Assembly (NCBI RefSeq): GCF_007197735.1
Contig: NZ_CP041637.1
Coordinates: forward strand, 372,001-436,000
Reading direction: 5' to 3'
Origin: Formosa sediminum
Lineage (GTDB): Bacteria > Bacteroidota > Bacteroidia > Flavobacteriales > Flavobacteriaceae
Length of the DNA stretch: 64,000 nucleotides
This document shows positions 8,811 through 18,234 of the stretch, piece by piece. The notes below the pieces were generated by a model. The model did not search any database, was not told the origin of the DNA, and was given only the letters and a program-made list of their open reading frames with translations. Positions within the stretch are counted from its first letter, which is position 1. Each line of letters begins with the position of its first letter. The translations under genes were made by a program, and so were the position numbers.

Positions 8811-9803
8811 ATGAACACAAACACCGTTAAAACTGTATTTATAATTGCCGTATTATGCTTTACTCAATTTACTAATGCACAAGTTTATAAAGATCAATTC
8901 GCACATACTTTCTCTATTGTTGCCAGAGATGTTAAAACAGGCGAAATGGCCGTTGGCGTACAAAGTCACTGGTTTAATGTAGGAAGCATAGTCGCTTGGG
9001 GTAAATCTGGGGTTGGTGTTGTAGCCACGCAATCTTTTGTAAATCCTGCTTATGGACCTAACGGAATAGAACTGATGGAACACGGAACTTCTGCCACAGC
9101 TGCTTTAAAAACACTTGTTGAAAAAGATGAAGGTCGAGATTTTAGACAAGTAGCGATGTTAGATGTTAACGGCAATGTAGATGCATTTACAGGTGCAAAT
9201 TGTGTAGAATCTGCACATCAAATTATAGGCGATAATTTTTCTGTTCAAGCCAATATGATGTTAAATGACAAAGTCGTACCTGCTATGGAACAGGCTTTTA
9301 AAACCAATAGCAATTTGCCTTTAGCAGAACGTATTGTAAAAGTTTTGCAAGCAGCACAAGATGCTGGTGGTGATATACGCGGGAGACAATCGGCTGCATT
9401 AATTGTTGTTGGTCCAGAATTAACAGCCCAAGCTTGGCAAGACAAATTAGTTGAATTAAATGTAGAAGATAGTGAAGCTCCTTTAGTAGAATTGGAGCGA
9501 TTACTTAAAGTGCATAATGCTTATAATTTTATGAACGAAGGCGACCTTGCTGTAGAACATGGAGATATGAAAAAAGCTATGGAAGCTTATGGTACAGCAC
9601 AAAATATGTTTCCGGAAAATTTAGAAATGAAATATTGGACCGCGATTGCCATGGCAAATTCAGGGCAATTACGTGATGCTTTACCTATTTTTAAGGCTAT
9701 TTTTGAAAAAGATAACAACTGGAGAATAATGACAAAACGTTTACCAAAATCTGGTTTATTATCCGTGTCTAAATCTGAACTAGATCGGATATTAAAACTT
9801 TAA
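8811..9803 (+). CDS. Exported DUF1028 protein with C-terminal TPR-like region
   Basis: A 330-residue protein with a cleavable signal peptide (hydrophobic run, then TNAQ near residue 24). The DUF1028 domain (about 28-225) is an Ntn-hydrolase-like fold and has the family blocks TFSIVARDVKTGEMAVGVQS, GVVATQSFVNPAYGPNGIEL and VDAFTGANCVESA. The remaining 100 residues form helical repeats (VEHGDMKKAMEAYGTAQNMFPENLEMKYW), which look like tetratricopeptide units. The reaction of DUF1028 proteins is unknown; some are fused to peptidoglycan-binding domains, so envelope hydrolysis is a reasonable guess only. The gene ends at a bidirectional terminator. Confidence 0.83.
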   Translation: MNTNTVKTVFIIAVLCFTQFTNAQVYKDQFAHTFSIVARDVKTGEMAVGVQSHWFNVGSIVAWGKSGVGVVATQSFVNPAYGPNGIELMEHGTSATAALKTLVEKDEGRDFRQVAMLDVNGNVDAFTGANCVESAHQIIGDNFSVQANMMLNDKVVPAMEQAFKTNSNLPLAERIVKVLQAAQDAGGDIRGRQSAALIVVGPELTAQAWQDKLVELNVEDSEAPLVELERLLKVHNAYNFMNEGDLAVEHGDMKKAMEAYGTAQNMFPENLEMKYWTAIAMANSGQLRDALPIFKAIFEKDNNWRIMTKRLPKSGLLSVSKSELDRILKL

Positions 9804-9811
9804 TTTAAACC

Positions 9812-9856
9812 TAAAAAAAAAGCCTCCATTATAATAAATAATGAAGGCTTTCTTTC
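9812..9856. terminator. Bidirectional terminator between the DUF1028 gene and dsbD
   Basis: Arms GCCTCCATTA (9822-9831) and TAATGAAGGC (9839-9848) pair with one mismatch. They are flanked by an A-run on the left and a T-rich run on the right, so the hairpin can end transcription from both convergent genes. Confidence 0.8.
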
Positions 9857-9880
9857 TTTAAATAAACTCTATAAGAAATT

Positions 9881-11854
9881 CTATTTTTTGAAATTCTGAA
9901 CTCCTTTTTCTAACCAATCTTGATAAAGTTTTGCATCTGGTAGATATGCAACAGGTTCTACCAATTGCTCCTCTTCATGATCGATAATAACATAAAATGG
10001 TTGTGAATTAGCTTTATATCTTATAGTTTGCATCTCACTCCATTTTTGTCCAATGTATTTTAATGTCTTTCCTGGTTTTAATTGAGAGGCTACAACTTCA
10101 TCATCTTCCAACGGACGTTTATCATCTACATATAAAGAAATTAAAACCACATCGTTTTTTAAAATGTTTAAAACTCCTGGTTCTGGCCAAACATTTTGTT
10201 CCATCTTTCTACAATTCACACAAGCCCATCCTGTAAAATCTAACATTATGGGTTTACCTACTTGTTTAGCATAAGCCACACCTTTATCGTAATCATTAAA
10301 AGCCAAAATATCATGAGGTGCTAACAAATGAGCGCCATCTGGCAAATCGGTTTGTGTTGCTGCACTTAGAGCATTTCCTCCAAGTTTAGAGTATCCAACT
10401 CCATAAGGTGATTCACTATATTCTAACGGTGGAGGGAACGCACTAATTATATTTAACGGTGCTCCCCAAAGTCCAGGTATCATATAAATTGTAAAAGACA
10501 ACACAATAAGTCCTAAACTTAATCGTCCAACAGAAATATGAGGTAAAGGCGAATCGTGAGGTAATTGTATCTTTCCAAACAAATAAAATGCTAAAGCTCC
10601 AAAAATAGCGATCCAAATAGCAATAAACACCTCACGTTCTAAAATATGTAATTGCAATACTAAATCTGCTTGTGACAGAAATTTAAAAGCTAAAGCCAAT
10701 TCTAAAAAACCTAAAACAACTTTTACCGTATTTAGCCAGCCTCCAGATTTTGGCAAAGAGTTTAACCAACCCGGAAATGCTGCAAATAAAGCAAAAGGCA
10801 GAGCTATCGCTAAAGAAAAGCCAAACATTCCAATAATTGGGGCTGCACCTCCTTTTGAAGCAGATTCGACTAAAAGCGTTCCAACAATAGGCCCCGTACA
10901 AGAAAATGAGACTATGGCTAATGCTAACGCCATAAAGAAAATGCCTATTAACCCACCACGATCGGCTTGAGAGTCAACTTTATTTGCCCAAGAATTTGGT
11001 AAAACAATTTCGAAAGCGCCTAAAAACGATATAGCAAACACCACAAGTAATACAAAGAAAATAACGTTAAACCATACGTTGGTAGCCAATGCGTTTAAAG
11101 CACTAGCACCAAAGATTCCCGTAACCGCGGTACCTAACAACACATAAATTACAATAATACTTATTCCGTAAATAATAGCGTTTCTAATTCCGGCTGCTTT
11201 ACTTTTACTTTGTTTGGTAAAAAAGCTCACCGTCATAGGAATCATAGGAAATACGCATGGCGTTAATAACGCTGCAAAACCCGATAAGAAAGCAACAAAG
11301 AAAATAGACCATAACCCCTTATTTGAAGCTGCCTCCTCTGTTTTCTCTATTTGTTGTTCTGAAATTTCTTTAGTTTTGTTAGTAGTATCTGCTGTTAATA
11401 CGGCATTAGCGTTTAAAACAAATTCTAGTTCAACTTCTGTAGGTGGCATACATTGGGTGTCATCACACACCATATATTCAACAAAACCGTTAATAGTATT
11501 AATTTCTGAAGTAACAGTAATTAATTGTACAAATTGAGTTTGACCTTCAAAAAACTTAATATCCATTTCAAACACAGGATCAAATACAGTATGTCCTTCA
11601 CCTTCGGTAGTATTACCTTCTAACGTAAAAGTATTTTCTGAATTATCATAAATAAAAGTGGTTGGAATCGGGCCATTTTCTGGTACATATTGAGAATATA
11701 AATGCCAACTTGTTTCAATATTAGCTGTGGTAATTAATTTATATTCTGTATCCGAAACTTTTTCAACAGAAGTAGACCACTTTACCGGATCTAATATCTG
11801 AGAAAATGCAGATAAAGTTAATGTAAATAAAAGGGCAAAAAGAATATGCTTCAT
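9881..11854 (-). CDS. dsbD: Protein-disulfide reductase DsbD
   Basis: A 657-residue membrane protein that passes electrons from cytoplasmic thioredoxin to periplasmic thiol proteins. Order of parts: signal peptide ending near AFSQ, periplasmic DsbD-alpha domain (about 20-150, with CDDTQCMPP near its end), a poly-helix membrane domain with the LLTPCVFPMIP and VSFSCTGPIVGTLL cysteines, and a C-terminal thioredoxin domain with the active site CVNC near residue 545. I place the start at MKHILFALL (11854). An in-frame ATG at 11968 would add 38 non-signal residues and lies upstream of the promoter element at 11916-11923. Many DsbD proteins of this phylum also have this extra-membrane order. Confidence 0.93.
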   Translation of the reverse strand: MKHILFALLFTLTLSAFSQILDPVKWSTSVEKVSDTEYKLITTANIETSWHLYSQYVPENGPIPTTFIYDNSENTFTLEGNTTEGEGHTVFDPVFEMDIKFFEGQTQFVQLITVTSEINTINGFVEYMVCDDTQCMPPTEVELEFVLNANAVLTADTTNKTKEISEQQIEKTEEAASNKGLWSIFFVAFLSGFAALLTPCVFPMIPMTVSFFTKQSKSKAAGIRNAIIYGISIIVIYVLLGTAVTGIFGASALNALATNVWFNVIFFVLLVVFAISFLGAFEIVLPNSWANKVDSQADRGGLIGIFFMALALAIVSFSCTGPIVGTLLVESASKGGAAPIIGMFGFSLAIALPFALFAAFPGWLNSLPKSGGWLNTVKVVLGFLELALAFKFLSQADLVLQLHILEREVFIAIWIAIFGALAFYLFGKIQLPHDSPLPHISVGRLSLGLIVLSFTIYMIPGLWGAPLNIISAFPPPLEYSESPYGVGYSKLGGNALSAATQTDLPDGAHLLAPHDILAFNDYDKGVAYAKQVGKPIMLDFTGWACVNCRKMEQNVWPEPGVLNILKNDVVLISLYVDDKRPLEDDEVVASQLKPGKTLKYIGQKWSEMQTIRYKANSQPFYVIIDHEEEQLVEPVAYLPDAKLYQDWLEKGVQNFKK

Positions 11855-11915
11855 AGGTACTTTAAAGTAATTTGGTATTGATTTATAATTGTATTCCGTT
11901 TTTTTCAGCGTCCTG

Positions 11916-11923
11916 CAAATATA
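11916..11923 (-). promoter_or_regulatory. -7 element of the dsbD promoter
   Basis: The minus strand reads TATATTTG, a perfect TAnnTTTG box, about 60 bases upstream of the dsbD start at 11854. No clear -33 TTG is seen. Its position supports the shorter dsbD start. Confidence 0.5.
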
Positions 11924-12290
11924 CATTGACTCGTAATAAATAAACCCATTCTCACGCACTATTAACACATCATTTAGGCAAAACTCACTTAATTATCTAT
12001 ATAAACTTAGTGTTAGACTTTTAAAAAACGAGTGCATACTTTAATTTATTAATACAGTAATTATAATTTATAAATCTAGAAACACCTTTTTTATGCTATA
12101 CCTGTTACAAAACGCCTACATTTTTTACCTCTAAGTCCTTAATAACTTGTTATAATAAGTTAACAGGCCATTATAAAAATTTAGAACATAACTGCTTATC
12201 AGTTTCCATTTTCTAAAATTTAAAATTAGCATAGAAAATAAGCCTATTATAACTACAAATCGTATATTAAACTCAGAAATAATATATCCT
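11924..12290. other. Divergent intergenic region, dsbD / adenine deaminase
   Basis: These 367 AT-rich bases separate two divergent genes. Apart from the dsbD promoter box at the left edge I see no coding frame worth calling, no strong hairpin and no RNA gene. A 62-codon minus-strand frame at 12131-12319 runs into the deaminase gene and looks like chance. Confidence 0.6.
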
Positions 12291-13313
12291 ATGAAATTAT
12301 CTGAATTAAAAAACATCATACAAGGTATACCTAAAACAGAACTTCATTTACACCTAGAAGGAAGTTTTGAGCCAGAATTAATGTTTGAAATAGCTAAAAG
12401 AAACAATATTCCTTTAGATTACGAATCCGTTAATGCTTTAAAAAAGGCTTACAAGTTTAATAATCTTCAAGAGTTTTTAGACATTTACTATTTAGGTGCA
12501 AAAGTGTTAATTTACGAACAAGATTTCTTTGATTTAACTTGGGCTTATCTTACCAAGGTACATAGCCAAAATGTGGTTCATGTAGAAGTCTTTTTCGATC
12601 CCCAAACACATACAGAACGAGGTGTACCCTTTAATGTTGTTATTAACGGAATTAAAAAAGCACTTGAAAAAGGTAAAGAAGAATTAAACATATCTTACAA
12701 GCTTATCATGTCTTATTTACGTCATTTAAGTGAAGACGATGCGTTTAAGACATTAGAAGAAGCTCTTCCTTTTAAACATTGGATTGATGGTGTTGGGTTA
12801 GATTCTTCTGAAGTTGGCAATCCGCCTAGTAAATTTATTAATGTTTTTGAAGCCTCTGCAAAACAAGGTTTCAAATTAGTTGCTCACGCCGGAGAAGAAG
12901 GTCCCGTTGAGTACATCTGGGAAGCTTTGGACCTCCTGAAAATTGACAGGATAGATCATGGTAACCGCTGCTTAGATGATGATAAATTGGTTCAAAAATT
13001 AATTCAAGACAAGACAGCTTTAACCTTATGCCCATTGAGTAATTTAGAACTTAAAGTGATTCAAAATATGGAAGATCACAATATTGTTGAAATTCTTGAT
13101 CGAGGTATTGTGGCGACAATAAACTCTGATGATCCTGCTTATTTTGGTGGTTATATGAATGAGAATTATTATGAAACAGCTAAAGCTTTAAAACTTAATA
13201 CAACACATTTAAAGCAGTTGGCCATTAATGGTTTTGAAGCTAGTTGGCTCCCTCTTGAAGATAAAGAGAAACATATTTTAAAAGTTGAACAGTATTTTAG
13301 CTCAATCCAATAA
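12291..13313 (+). CDS. Adenine deaminase, adenosine-deaminase-like (type 2)
   Basis: A 340-residue zinc amidohydrolase of the adenosine deaminase superfamily. Metal and catalytic residues are visible: HLHLEG (17-22 region), the histidine in LVAHAGEEGP, the histidine in IDHGNRC and the SDDP motif. Several blocks are those of bacterial adenine deaminase rather than adenosine deaminase: FNNLQEFLDIYY, VFFDPQTHTERGVPF, VGLDSSEVGNPPSKF, EYIWEALDLLKIDRIDHG and SDDPAYFGGY. The predicted reaction is therefore adenine to hypoxanthine plus ammonia in purine salvage (EC 3.5.4.2). Automatic annotation as adenosine deaminase would be easy and probably wrong. It is a single-gene unit. Confidence 0.88.
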   Translation: MKLSELKNIIQGIPKTELHLHLEGSFEPELMFEIAKRNNIPLDYESVNALKKAYKFNNLQEFLDIYYLGAKVLIYEQDFFDLTWAYLTKVHSQNVVHVEVFFDPQTHTERGVPFNVVINGIKKALEKGKEELNISYKLIMSYLRHLSEDDAFKTLEEALPFKHWIDGVGLDSSEVGNPPSKFINVFEASAKQGFKLVAHAGEEGPVEYIWEALDLLKIDRIDHGNRCLDDDKLVQKLIQDKTALTLCPLSNLELKVIQNMEDHNIVEILDRGIVATINSDDPAYFGGYMNENYYETAKALKLNTTHLKQLAINGFEASWLPLEDKEKHILKVEQYFSSIQ

Positions 13314-13322
13314 AAAAAATTA

Positions 13323-13352
13323 CAAAAAAATAGTCGGGCTTTCGCCCGACTA
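13323..13352 (-). terminator. Terminator of the HAD lipoprotein gene
   Basis: A perfect 9-bp stem (13331-13339 with 13344-13352) has a 4-base loop. On the minus strand the loop is GAAA and the hairpin is followed by seven T residues, so it is optimal for the gene at 13410-14468. The plus-strand tail is poorer in T. Confidence 0.85.
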
Positions 13353-13409
13353 TAAATTTAACACTCTAAAATTAACCATAAGTTTAAAGCAATTTATGGT
13401 TTAAATGTT

Positions 13410-14468
13410 CTATTTTTTCTCAAAAGGATATATTACATTCCAATCGTCTTTCATACTTACTATGGTCCATTTTTTTTCATTAGCTTCATCTAATGCTTTA
13501 TCAAATTTACCAATATGAGATGTTCTATCATAAGCCCATTCTCTTATGGAATCTGTATGATGTACGTATAATTTCATTGTTTTAAAAGTATTAGCATCTG
13601 CCCAGCGTAACATTTGCAAATCACCATCTGAGTTACCTGCTGCGAATACTGGCTTTCTACCAATGTATCTGTTAATACCAACAGGTTTTCCTTCTTTATC
13701 ATCGTTTAAATCAAGTTTAGCTAGTCTTTTTATAAATGGTTTACCATCATTATAGTCGTATTCTGTTTGTACGCTACTGCCTACCACTTGATCTTTAGGT
13801 ATGTTATACACTTCTTCTGTCCATGGTCTCATAAATTCTATACCACCTCCAGAAACAATAAATGTCTTAAAATCGTTAGCTCTCAAGTAGTCTAACAATT
13901 CTAACATAGGTTGATAAACTAACTCTTTAAATTTTTTCTTTTTAATTGGGTGTTCCGCTGTTGCAATCCATTCTGACACTAAAGCTTCAAACTCATCTGT
14001 GGTTGTATCTGCATGAGTAGTCATAATAATAGTTACTAACCCTTTTTCTCCTTGAGCCATTAAAGCTTCCATATCGTTTTCTAATACAGCCTTAAATGGT
14101 TGCTTATTTTTCCATTCTGGATGATCGGCAGACATTGCTTTAATTCTAGAAAGGGCAAAAAACAATTGAAAATACATAGGTTGTTCTGACCATAGTGTAC
14201 CATCGTTATCAAAGGTTGCAATTCGATCAAAAACAGGAATAAAATTTGCACTTGTACTATCTGTTACATCTTCTACATAAGCTATTATAGAGTGTTTAAC
14301 ATCACCTTCATTCCATGATGGCAACGGATCTGCCATAACTGTTTCTGTAACTTCTTTAGGCTCTACTGTAGTACTTGTAGACGATTCTTGTTTACAGGAC
14401 CACAGACTAATAAGTAACACGCTAGAGAGTATTAAACACCGTGTTTTACTTTGGATTATTTTAATCAT
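13410..14468 (-). CDS. HAD-family phosphatase lipoprotein
   Basis: A 352-residue exported hydrolase. The signal peptide ends in a lipobox-like LWSC, so the protein should be lipid-anchored, followed by a Ser/Thr-rich linker. HAD motif I is FDNDGTLW, with the nucleophile and acid/base aspartates. FIVSGGGIEFM gives motif II (serine), and AGNSDGDLQML gives the acidic motif IV; a lysine between them (for example in YIGRK) could be motif III. It resembles phosphoserine-phosphatase-like HAD proteins. A periplasmic acid phosphatase role is likely but the substrate is unknown. A -7 box lies at 14511-14518 and a terminator at 13323-13352. Confidence 0.84.
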   Translation of the reverse strand: MIKIIQSKTRCLILSSVLLISLWSCKQESSTSTTVEPKEVTETVMADPLPSWNEGDVKHSIIAYVEDVTDSTSANFIPVFDRIATFDNDGTLWSEQPMYFQLFFALSRIKAMSADHPEWKNKQPFKAVLENDMEALMAQGEKGLVTIIMTTHADTTTDEFEALVSEWIATAEHPIKKKKFKELVYQPMLELLDYLRANDFKTFIVSGGGIEFMRPWTEEVYNIPKDQVVGSSVQTEYDYNDGKPFIKRLAKLDLNDDKEGKPVGINRYIGRKPVFAAGNSDGDLQMLRWADANTFKTMKLYVHHTDSIREWAYDRTSHIGKFDKALDEANEKKWTIVSMKDDWNVIYPFEKK

Positions 14469-14510
14469 TTTTAAATTGGTTTATTGTTTATTGATTGTAT
14501 TTACAAGGTA

Positions 14511-14518
14511 CAAAAGTA
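14511..14518 (-). promoter_or_regulatory. -7 element of the HAD lipoprotein promoter
   Basis: The minus strand reads TACTTTTG, matching TAnnTTTG, 43 bases upstream of the start codon. A TTTG lies further upstream at 14538-14535, but the 16-base spacing is shorter than usual. Confidence 0.45.
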
Positions 14519-14582
14519 AAAATGATTTTTAAATCAAATCTGAGATATAATTTTGTTATGATTTAGAGTGAATATCTATAAC

Positions 14583-14612
14583 AAAAAAGGCTTCACATTT
14601 CTGTGAAGCCTT
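14583..14612 (-). terminator. Terminator of the initiator tRNA gene
   Basis: A perfect 11-bp stem (14587-14597 with 14602-14612) has a GAAA loop on the minus strand and a run of T residues after it. It lies 12 bases beyond the tRNA 3' end. Confidence 0.88.
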
Positions 14613-14623
14613 GCTAAACTTAG

Positions 14624-14696
<73 letters not shown>

Positions 14697-14768
14697 ATAT
14701 TAAACAAAACAATTATTTTTAGCTTTTAACTTTCAGCACATAACCACTGACCTAATTGTTTCGGACTG

Positions 14769-14798
14769 CAAATATACGACACTTTATTGATATTGCAA
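14769..14798 (-). promoter_or_regulatory. Promoter of the initiator tRNA
   Basis: On the minus strand TTG (14798-14796) is followed by a 19-base spacer and TATATTTG (14776-14769). This is a near-ideal Bacteroidota promoter, about 70 bases upstream of the tRNA 5' end. Confidence 0.65.
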
Positions 14799-14945
14799 GA
14801 GTTTTTTGTAAAAAAATTACAAATACTTTTTAAAAACCTAATTTACTGACTGTTACAGATAAAAAAAATAAACATGTTATATGTTATAACAAACCGAATA
14901 AGTAGATGTAAAGTATATTAAACCTATAACACGTTACCTATGTTT

Positions 14946-15755
14946 TTAGTAATCTGTAATTACAGACCCAGATTCAATTGCTAAATAGTCTTTGGGCATA
15001 TAATCGGTAAAGCTATAATACTCTTTTGTAAAGTTATTTTTCTTTAACATTAAGGTCGTTAACTTTTTTAGCTTATTTAAAGACAAAGGTAAGTATCCTG
15101 TAAACTTATTATTAGTTATAATTAGTTCTTCAAGATTAGATAATTCTCCTAGTTCCTCTGGAAGCTCACCTTCAAATAAATTATCGTGTAAACTTAAATG
15201 TTCAAGTTTTTTTAATTCACATAATTGAACTGGAAAATATCCTGAAAAATGATTTCTTCCTAATTGAATGATTTCTAAATTTTCAAGTTTTTTAAATGTT
15301 GAAGGAATGGGACCTTTAAACTTATTGTGATATAAACTTAAAAACTCTAGCTGATCCAAGTTTCCAATTTCTACAGGAAGAAAACCTACAAACTCGTTCA
15401 AAAATAATTCTAAACTTCTAAGATCTCTTAATTCACCTATTGAACGAGGTAAAGTTCCTCCTAATTTATTTGAAGCCAAGTTCAATTCTGTTAAATATTT
15501 CAATTCGCTTATACTATCTGGCAATTCGCCTCTTAAATTATTGCTATGTAAATTAATGGAAACTACATGGCCATTTTCAATAGTAACACCATACCATGTT
15601 TCTACAGATGCACTTAGATCCCAAGGGATTTTCCAATATTCACCGTCGGTCGCATAATATAAATTAACTAGTGCTTTTTTCTCTGTAAAAGGGATACTTG
15701 CAAAAGAGAGGAATGATGAGAAAATACAAATTAATGTAAGTCGAATTGTTTTCAT
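14946..15755 (-). CDS. Exported leucine-rich-repeat protein
   Basis: A 269-residue protein with a signal peptide (cleavage near SFAS). After an N-terminal cap containing YYATDGEYWKIPWDLS, it has about seven leucine-rich repeats of 23-24 residues in the plant-type form, LxxLxLxxNxLxGxLPxxIGxL (for example LTELNLASNKLGGTLPRSIG). This cap plus repeat combination occurs in many surface proteins of Bacteroidota and plant receptor kinases. There is no recognisable C-terminal sorting domain for the type IX system. A binding role at the cell surface or in the periplasm is likely, ligand unknown. It stands alone between the tRNA and the ABC-F gene. Confidence 0.82.
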   Translation of the reverse strand: MKTIRLTLICIFSSFLSFASIPFTEKKALVNLYYATDGEYWKIPWDLSASVETWYGVTIENGHVVSINLHSNNLRGELPDSISELKYLTELNLASNKLGGTLPRSIGELRDLRSLELFLNEFVGFLPVEIGNLDQLEFLSLYHNKFKGPIPSTFKKLENLEIIQLGRNHFSGYFPVQLCELKKLEHLSLHDNLFEGELPEELGELSNLEELIITNNKFTGYLPLSLNKLKKLTTLMLKKNNFTKEYYSFTDYMPKDYLAIESGSVITDY

Positions 15756-15844
15756 GTTAGTAAAGGTGTTTTGGGGCTATTTAGTAACAATGTTAAAGAA
15801 ATCCATGTTGAAAGTCAAATTTTTTCGACCAATTACATAAATTG

Positions 15845-17752
15845 TTAACTTTCAAATTCATCTAATTCTTCCTGCACCATTTCCCATTCAGACATTAGTT
15901 TACTTAATTTCTTTTTTTTGATATTGTAGGTTTCAAAGAAGTCTGGTTTCGCTGCTAATTCATCATAATTTATAGCTAATTCTGAGTCTAATTTTTTAAT
16001 TTCTTTTTCTAATTCGTTTATCTGAGATTCAATTTTACTTAATCTATTATTAAGTGATTTTAATTTTTTTTGATCTTCGTAAGAATTGGTTTTCTCTTTA
16101 GGCTTATCTTTAATAACATTACGTTTTTCTACTTCTCTTAAGTTTTCAACGTTTCGTTCTTCTAAATAAAAATCGATATCCCCTAAATATTCTTTTATTT
16201 TATGGTCTTTAAATTCAATAACTTTATCGGTTAAATTTTGAAGAAAATCTCGATCGTGGGAGACTAAAAGTAGCGTACCTTCAAAACGTTTTAAGGCTTC
16301 CTTTAATACATTTTTAGATTTAATATCGAGGTGATTAGTAGGCTCATCCATAACCAACACATTAAATGGTTGTAGCATTAATTTAGCAAGGGCTAAGCGG
16401 TTACGTTCACCTCCAGAAAGTACACGTACATATTTATCGGCTTCTTCTCCTCTAAACAAAAACGACCCTAAAATATCTCTTACCTTACTTCTATTTTTTT
16501 CATTTGCAGCATCAATCATGGTATCTAAAACCGTTTTATTACCATCTAAATATTCGGCTTGGTTTTGAGCGAAATACCCAATTTGTACATTATGACCTAA
16601 CTTTAAATGTCCACCATGTTTTAATTCTCCTACGATGATTTTAGCTAAAGTAGATTTTCCCTGTCCATTTTGACCAACAAATGCTATTTTGCTATCGCGT
16701 TCTACATGTAAACTTACACCCTGAAGCACTTTTTTATCGCCATATTCTTTTACAATATTGTTAGCTTCTACAACCACTTTCCCTGGTGTAACAGATACCG
16801 GAAAATTTAATGTCATTACACTATTATCATCTTCATCTACCTCTATACGATCAATCTTATCTAATTTTTTAATTAGTGATTGCGCCATGGTAGCTTTAGA
16901 AGCTTTTGCACGGAATTTTTCGATTAATTTTTCTGTTTGCTCAATTTGTTTTTGCTGATTTTTTTGAGATGCAATTTGCTGATCTCTAATCTCTTGTCGC
17001 AATACCAAAAATTTAGAATACGGCTTAGGGTAATCGTAAATTCTACCTAAAGATATTTCAATAGTACGGTTAGTAACATTATCTAAAAACATTTTATCGT
17101 GAGACACAATAGCTACTGCTCCTGGATAATTTTTAAGAAATCCTTCTAACCATATTATAGATTCAATATCTAAGTGGTTAGTGGGCTCATCGAGTAATAA
17201 GATATCATTATTTTGAAGTAATAATTTAGCTAATTCTATTCGCATTCGCCAGCCTCCGGAAAACGTATCTGTTAATTTTTCAAAATCTTCACGCTGAAAT
17301 CCTAATCCTTGTAAAATACGTTCTGTATTCCCTTGGTAATTATAACCCCCAATAATTTCATATTGGTGTTGTAGATCGTTTAAATCGACCATGAGTTGGT
17401 GGTAGGATTCACTTTCATAATCTGTACGAGTTACAAACTGTTCGTTTATATACTCCATTTTAGCTTCAAGATCTTTAATCTCTGTGAAAGCTTGGTAGGC
17501 TTCTTCTAACACAGTACGTCCTAAAACAAAATCTATATCTTGTCTTAAAAACCCTATTTTTAAATCTTTATCTGCAGAAATTTGTCCAGAGTCTGGCTCT
17601 AAATCTTTAGATATAATTTTCAGCATGGTCGATTTACCTGCACCGTTTTTTCCTATTAAGCCCACGCGATCGCCTTGACTTAATTTAAAGGTTATTTCTT
17701 CAAATAAATATTCACCCTGAAATGAAATAGAGAGGTTATGTATATTAAGCAT
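15845..17752 (-). CDS. ABC-F family ATPase, ribosome-associated
   Basis: A 635-residue soluble protein with two complete ABC domains. Walker A motifs are GKNGAGKST (near 36) and GQNGQGKST; signatures are FSGGWRMR and LSGGERNR; both Walker B motifs read as DEPTNHLD. The segment between the domains is the long helical linker of ABC-F proteins, rich in Lys, Gln and Ile, and a charged coiled-coil tail of about 90 residues follows the second domain. The layout matches the Uup/YheS subgroup. ABC-F proteins act on the ribosomal E site, clearing stalled ribosomes or antibiotics; which of these applies here is not visible. It is not part of a transporter. Confidence 0.92.
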   Translation of the reverse strand: MLNIHNLSISFQGEYLFEEITFKLSQGDRVGLIGKNGAGKSTMLKIISKDLEPDSGQISADKDLKIGFLRQDIDFVLGRTVLEEAYQAFTEIKDLEAKMEYINEQFVTRTDYESESYHQLMVDLNDLQHQYEIIGGYNYQGNTERILQGLGFQREDFEKLTDTFSGGWRMRIELAKLLLQNNDILLLDEPTNHLDIESIIWLEGFLKNYPGAVAIVSHDKMFLDNVTNRTIEISLGRIYDYPKPYSKFLVLRQEIRDQQIASQKNQQKQIEQTEKLIEKFRAKASKATMAQSLIKKLDKIDRIEVDEDDNSVMTLNFPVSVTPGKVVVEANNIVKEYGDKKVLQGVSLHVERDSKIAFVGQNGQGKSTLAKIIVGELKHGGHLKLGHNVQIGYFAQNQAEYLDGNKTVLDTMIDAANEKNRSKVRDILGSFLFRGEEADKYVRVLSGGERNRLALAKLMLQPFNVLVMDEPTNHLDIKSKNVLKEALKRFEGTLLLVSHDRDFLQNLTDKVIEFKDHKIKEYLGDIDFYLEERNVENLREVEKRNVIKDKPKEKTNSYEDQKKLKSLNNRLSKIESQINELEKEIKKLDSELAINYDELAAKPDFFETYNIKKKKLSKLMSEWEMVQEELDEFES

Positions 17753-17838
17753 AGAATTGTTACAAATGTTACCAAACTATAAGCGATTAAATCTTAAGTT
17801 TGTATTATAAATTAGATTGTAAAAATACATTAAATAAA

Positions 17839-18231
17839 ATGTTTACAAAAGGATCCAAAATATATAGTATGATAACTGGTGTTTGTCCAAAATGTCATCA
17901 AGAATCTATGTATGTTAGTAAAAATCCATATAAATTAGGAGACGTATTAAAAATGCATGAACAATGTTCTCATTGCCATACTAAATATAAAATAGAACCT
18001 TCTTTCTTTTATGGTGCTATGTATGTTAGTTATGCAGTTGGTATTGCTTTTGCTGTTGCTGCCTTTATAATTAGTTATTTATTTATTGGTACAGATTTAG
18101 TGACCTCCTTTATAGCTATAGTATTTACTTTAATTGTTTTTACACCTATTATTATGCGTTTATCCCGTAATATATGGATAAATATGTTTATGAGCTTTGA
18201 TAAGAGCTTACTAAATAAAACAAAAAATTAA
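17839..18231 (+). CDS. DUF983 small membrane protein with two zinc-ribbon-like cysteine pairs
   Basis: A 130-residue protein. The N-terminal part has CPKC and, 25 residues later, CSHC, which would suit a zinc ribbon. Two membrane helices follow (VSYAVGIAFAVAAFIISYLF and a second around FIAIVFTLIVFTPIIM). This is the DUF983 architecture and its length is normal. I place the start at MFTKGSKIYS (17839), because the longer frame from 17800 adds 13 residues that are not typical. The function is unknown. It converges with the oxidoreductase gene with three bases between the stops. Confidence 0.78.
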   Translation: MFTKGSKIYSMITGVCPKCHQESMYVSKNPYKLGDVLKMHEQCSHCHTKYKIEPSFFYGAMYVSYAVGIAFAVAAFIISYLFIGTDLVTSFIAIVFTLIVFTPIIMRLSRNIWINMFMSFDKSLLNKTKN

Positions 18232-18234
18232 GAT

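Noticed and set aside
11855-11968. 38-residue N-terminal extension of DsbD
   Set aside because: It precedes a clear signal peptide, and its start is upstream of the TATATTTG promoter box at 11916-11923.
12131-12319. Small minus-strand reading frame of 62 codons before the deaminase gene
   Set aside because: It overlaps the deaminase start, has no recognisable features, and its composition is that of AT-rich non-coding DNA.
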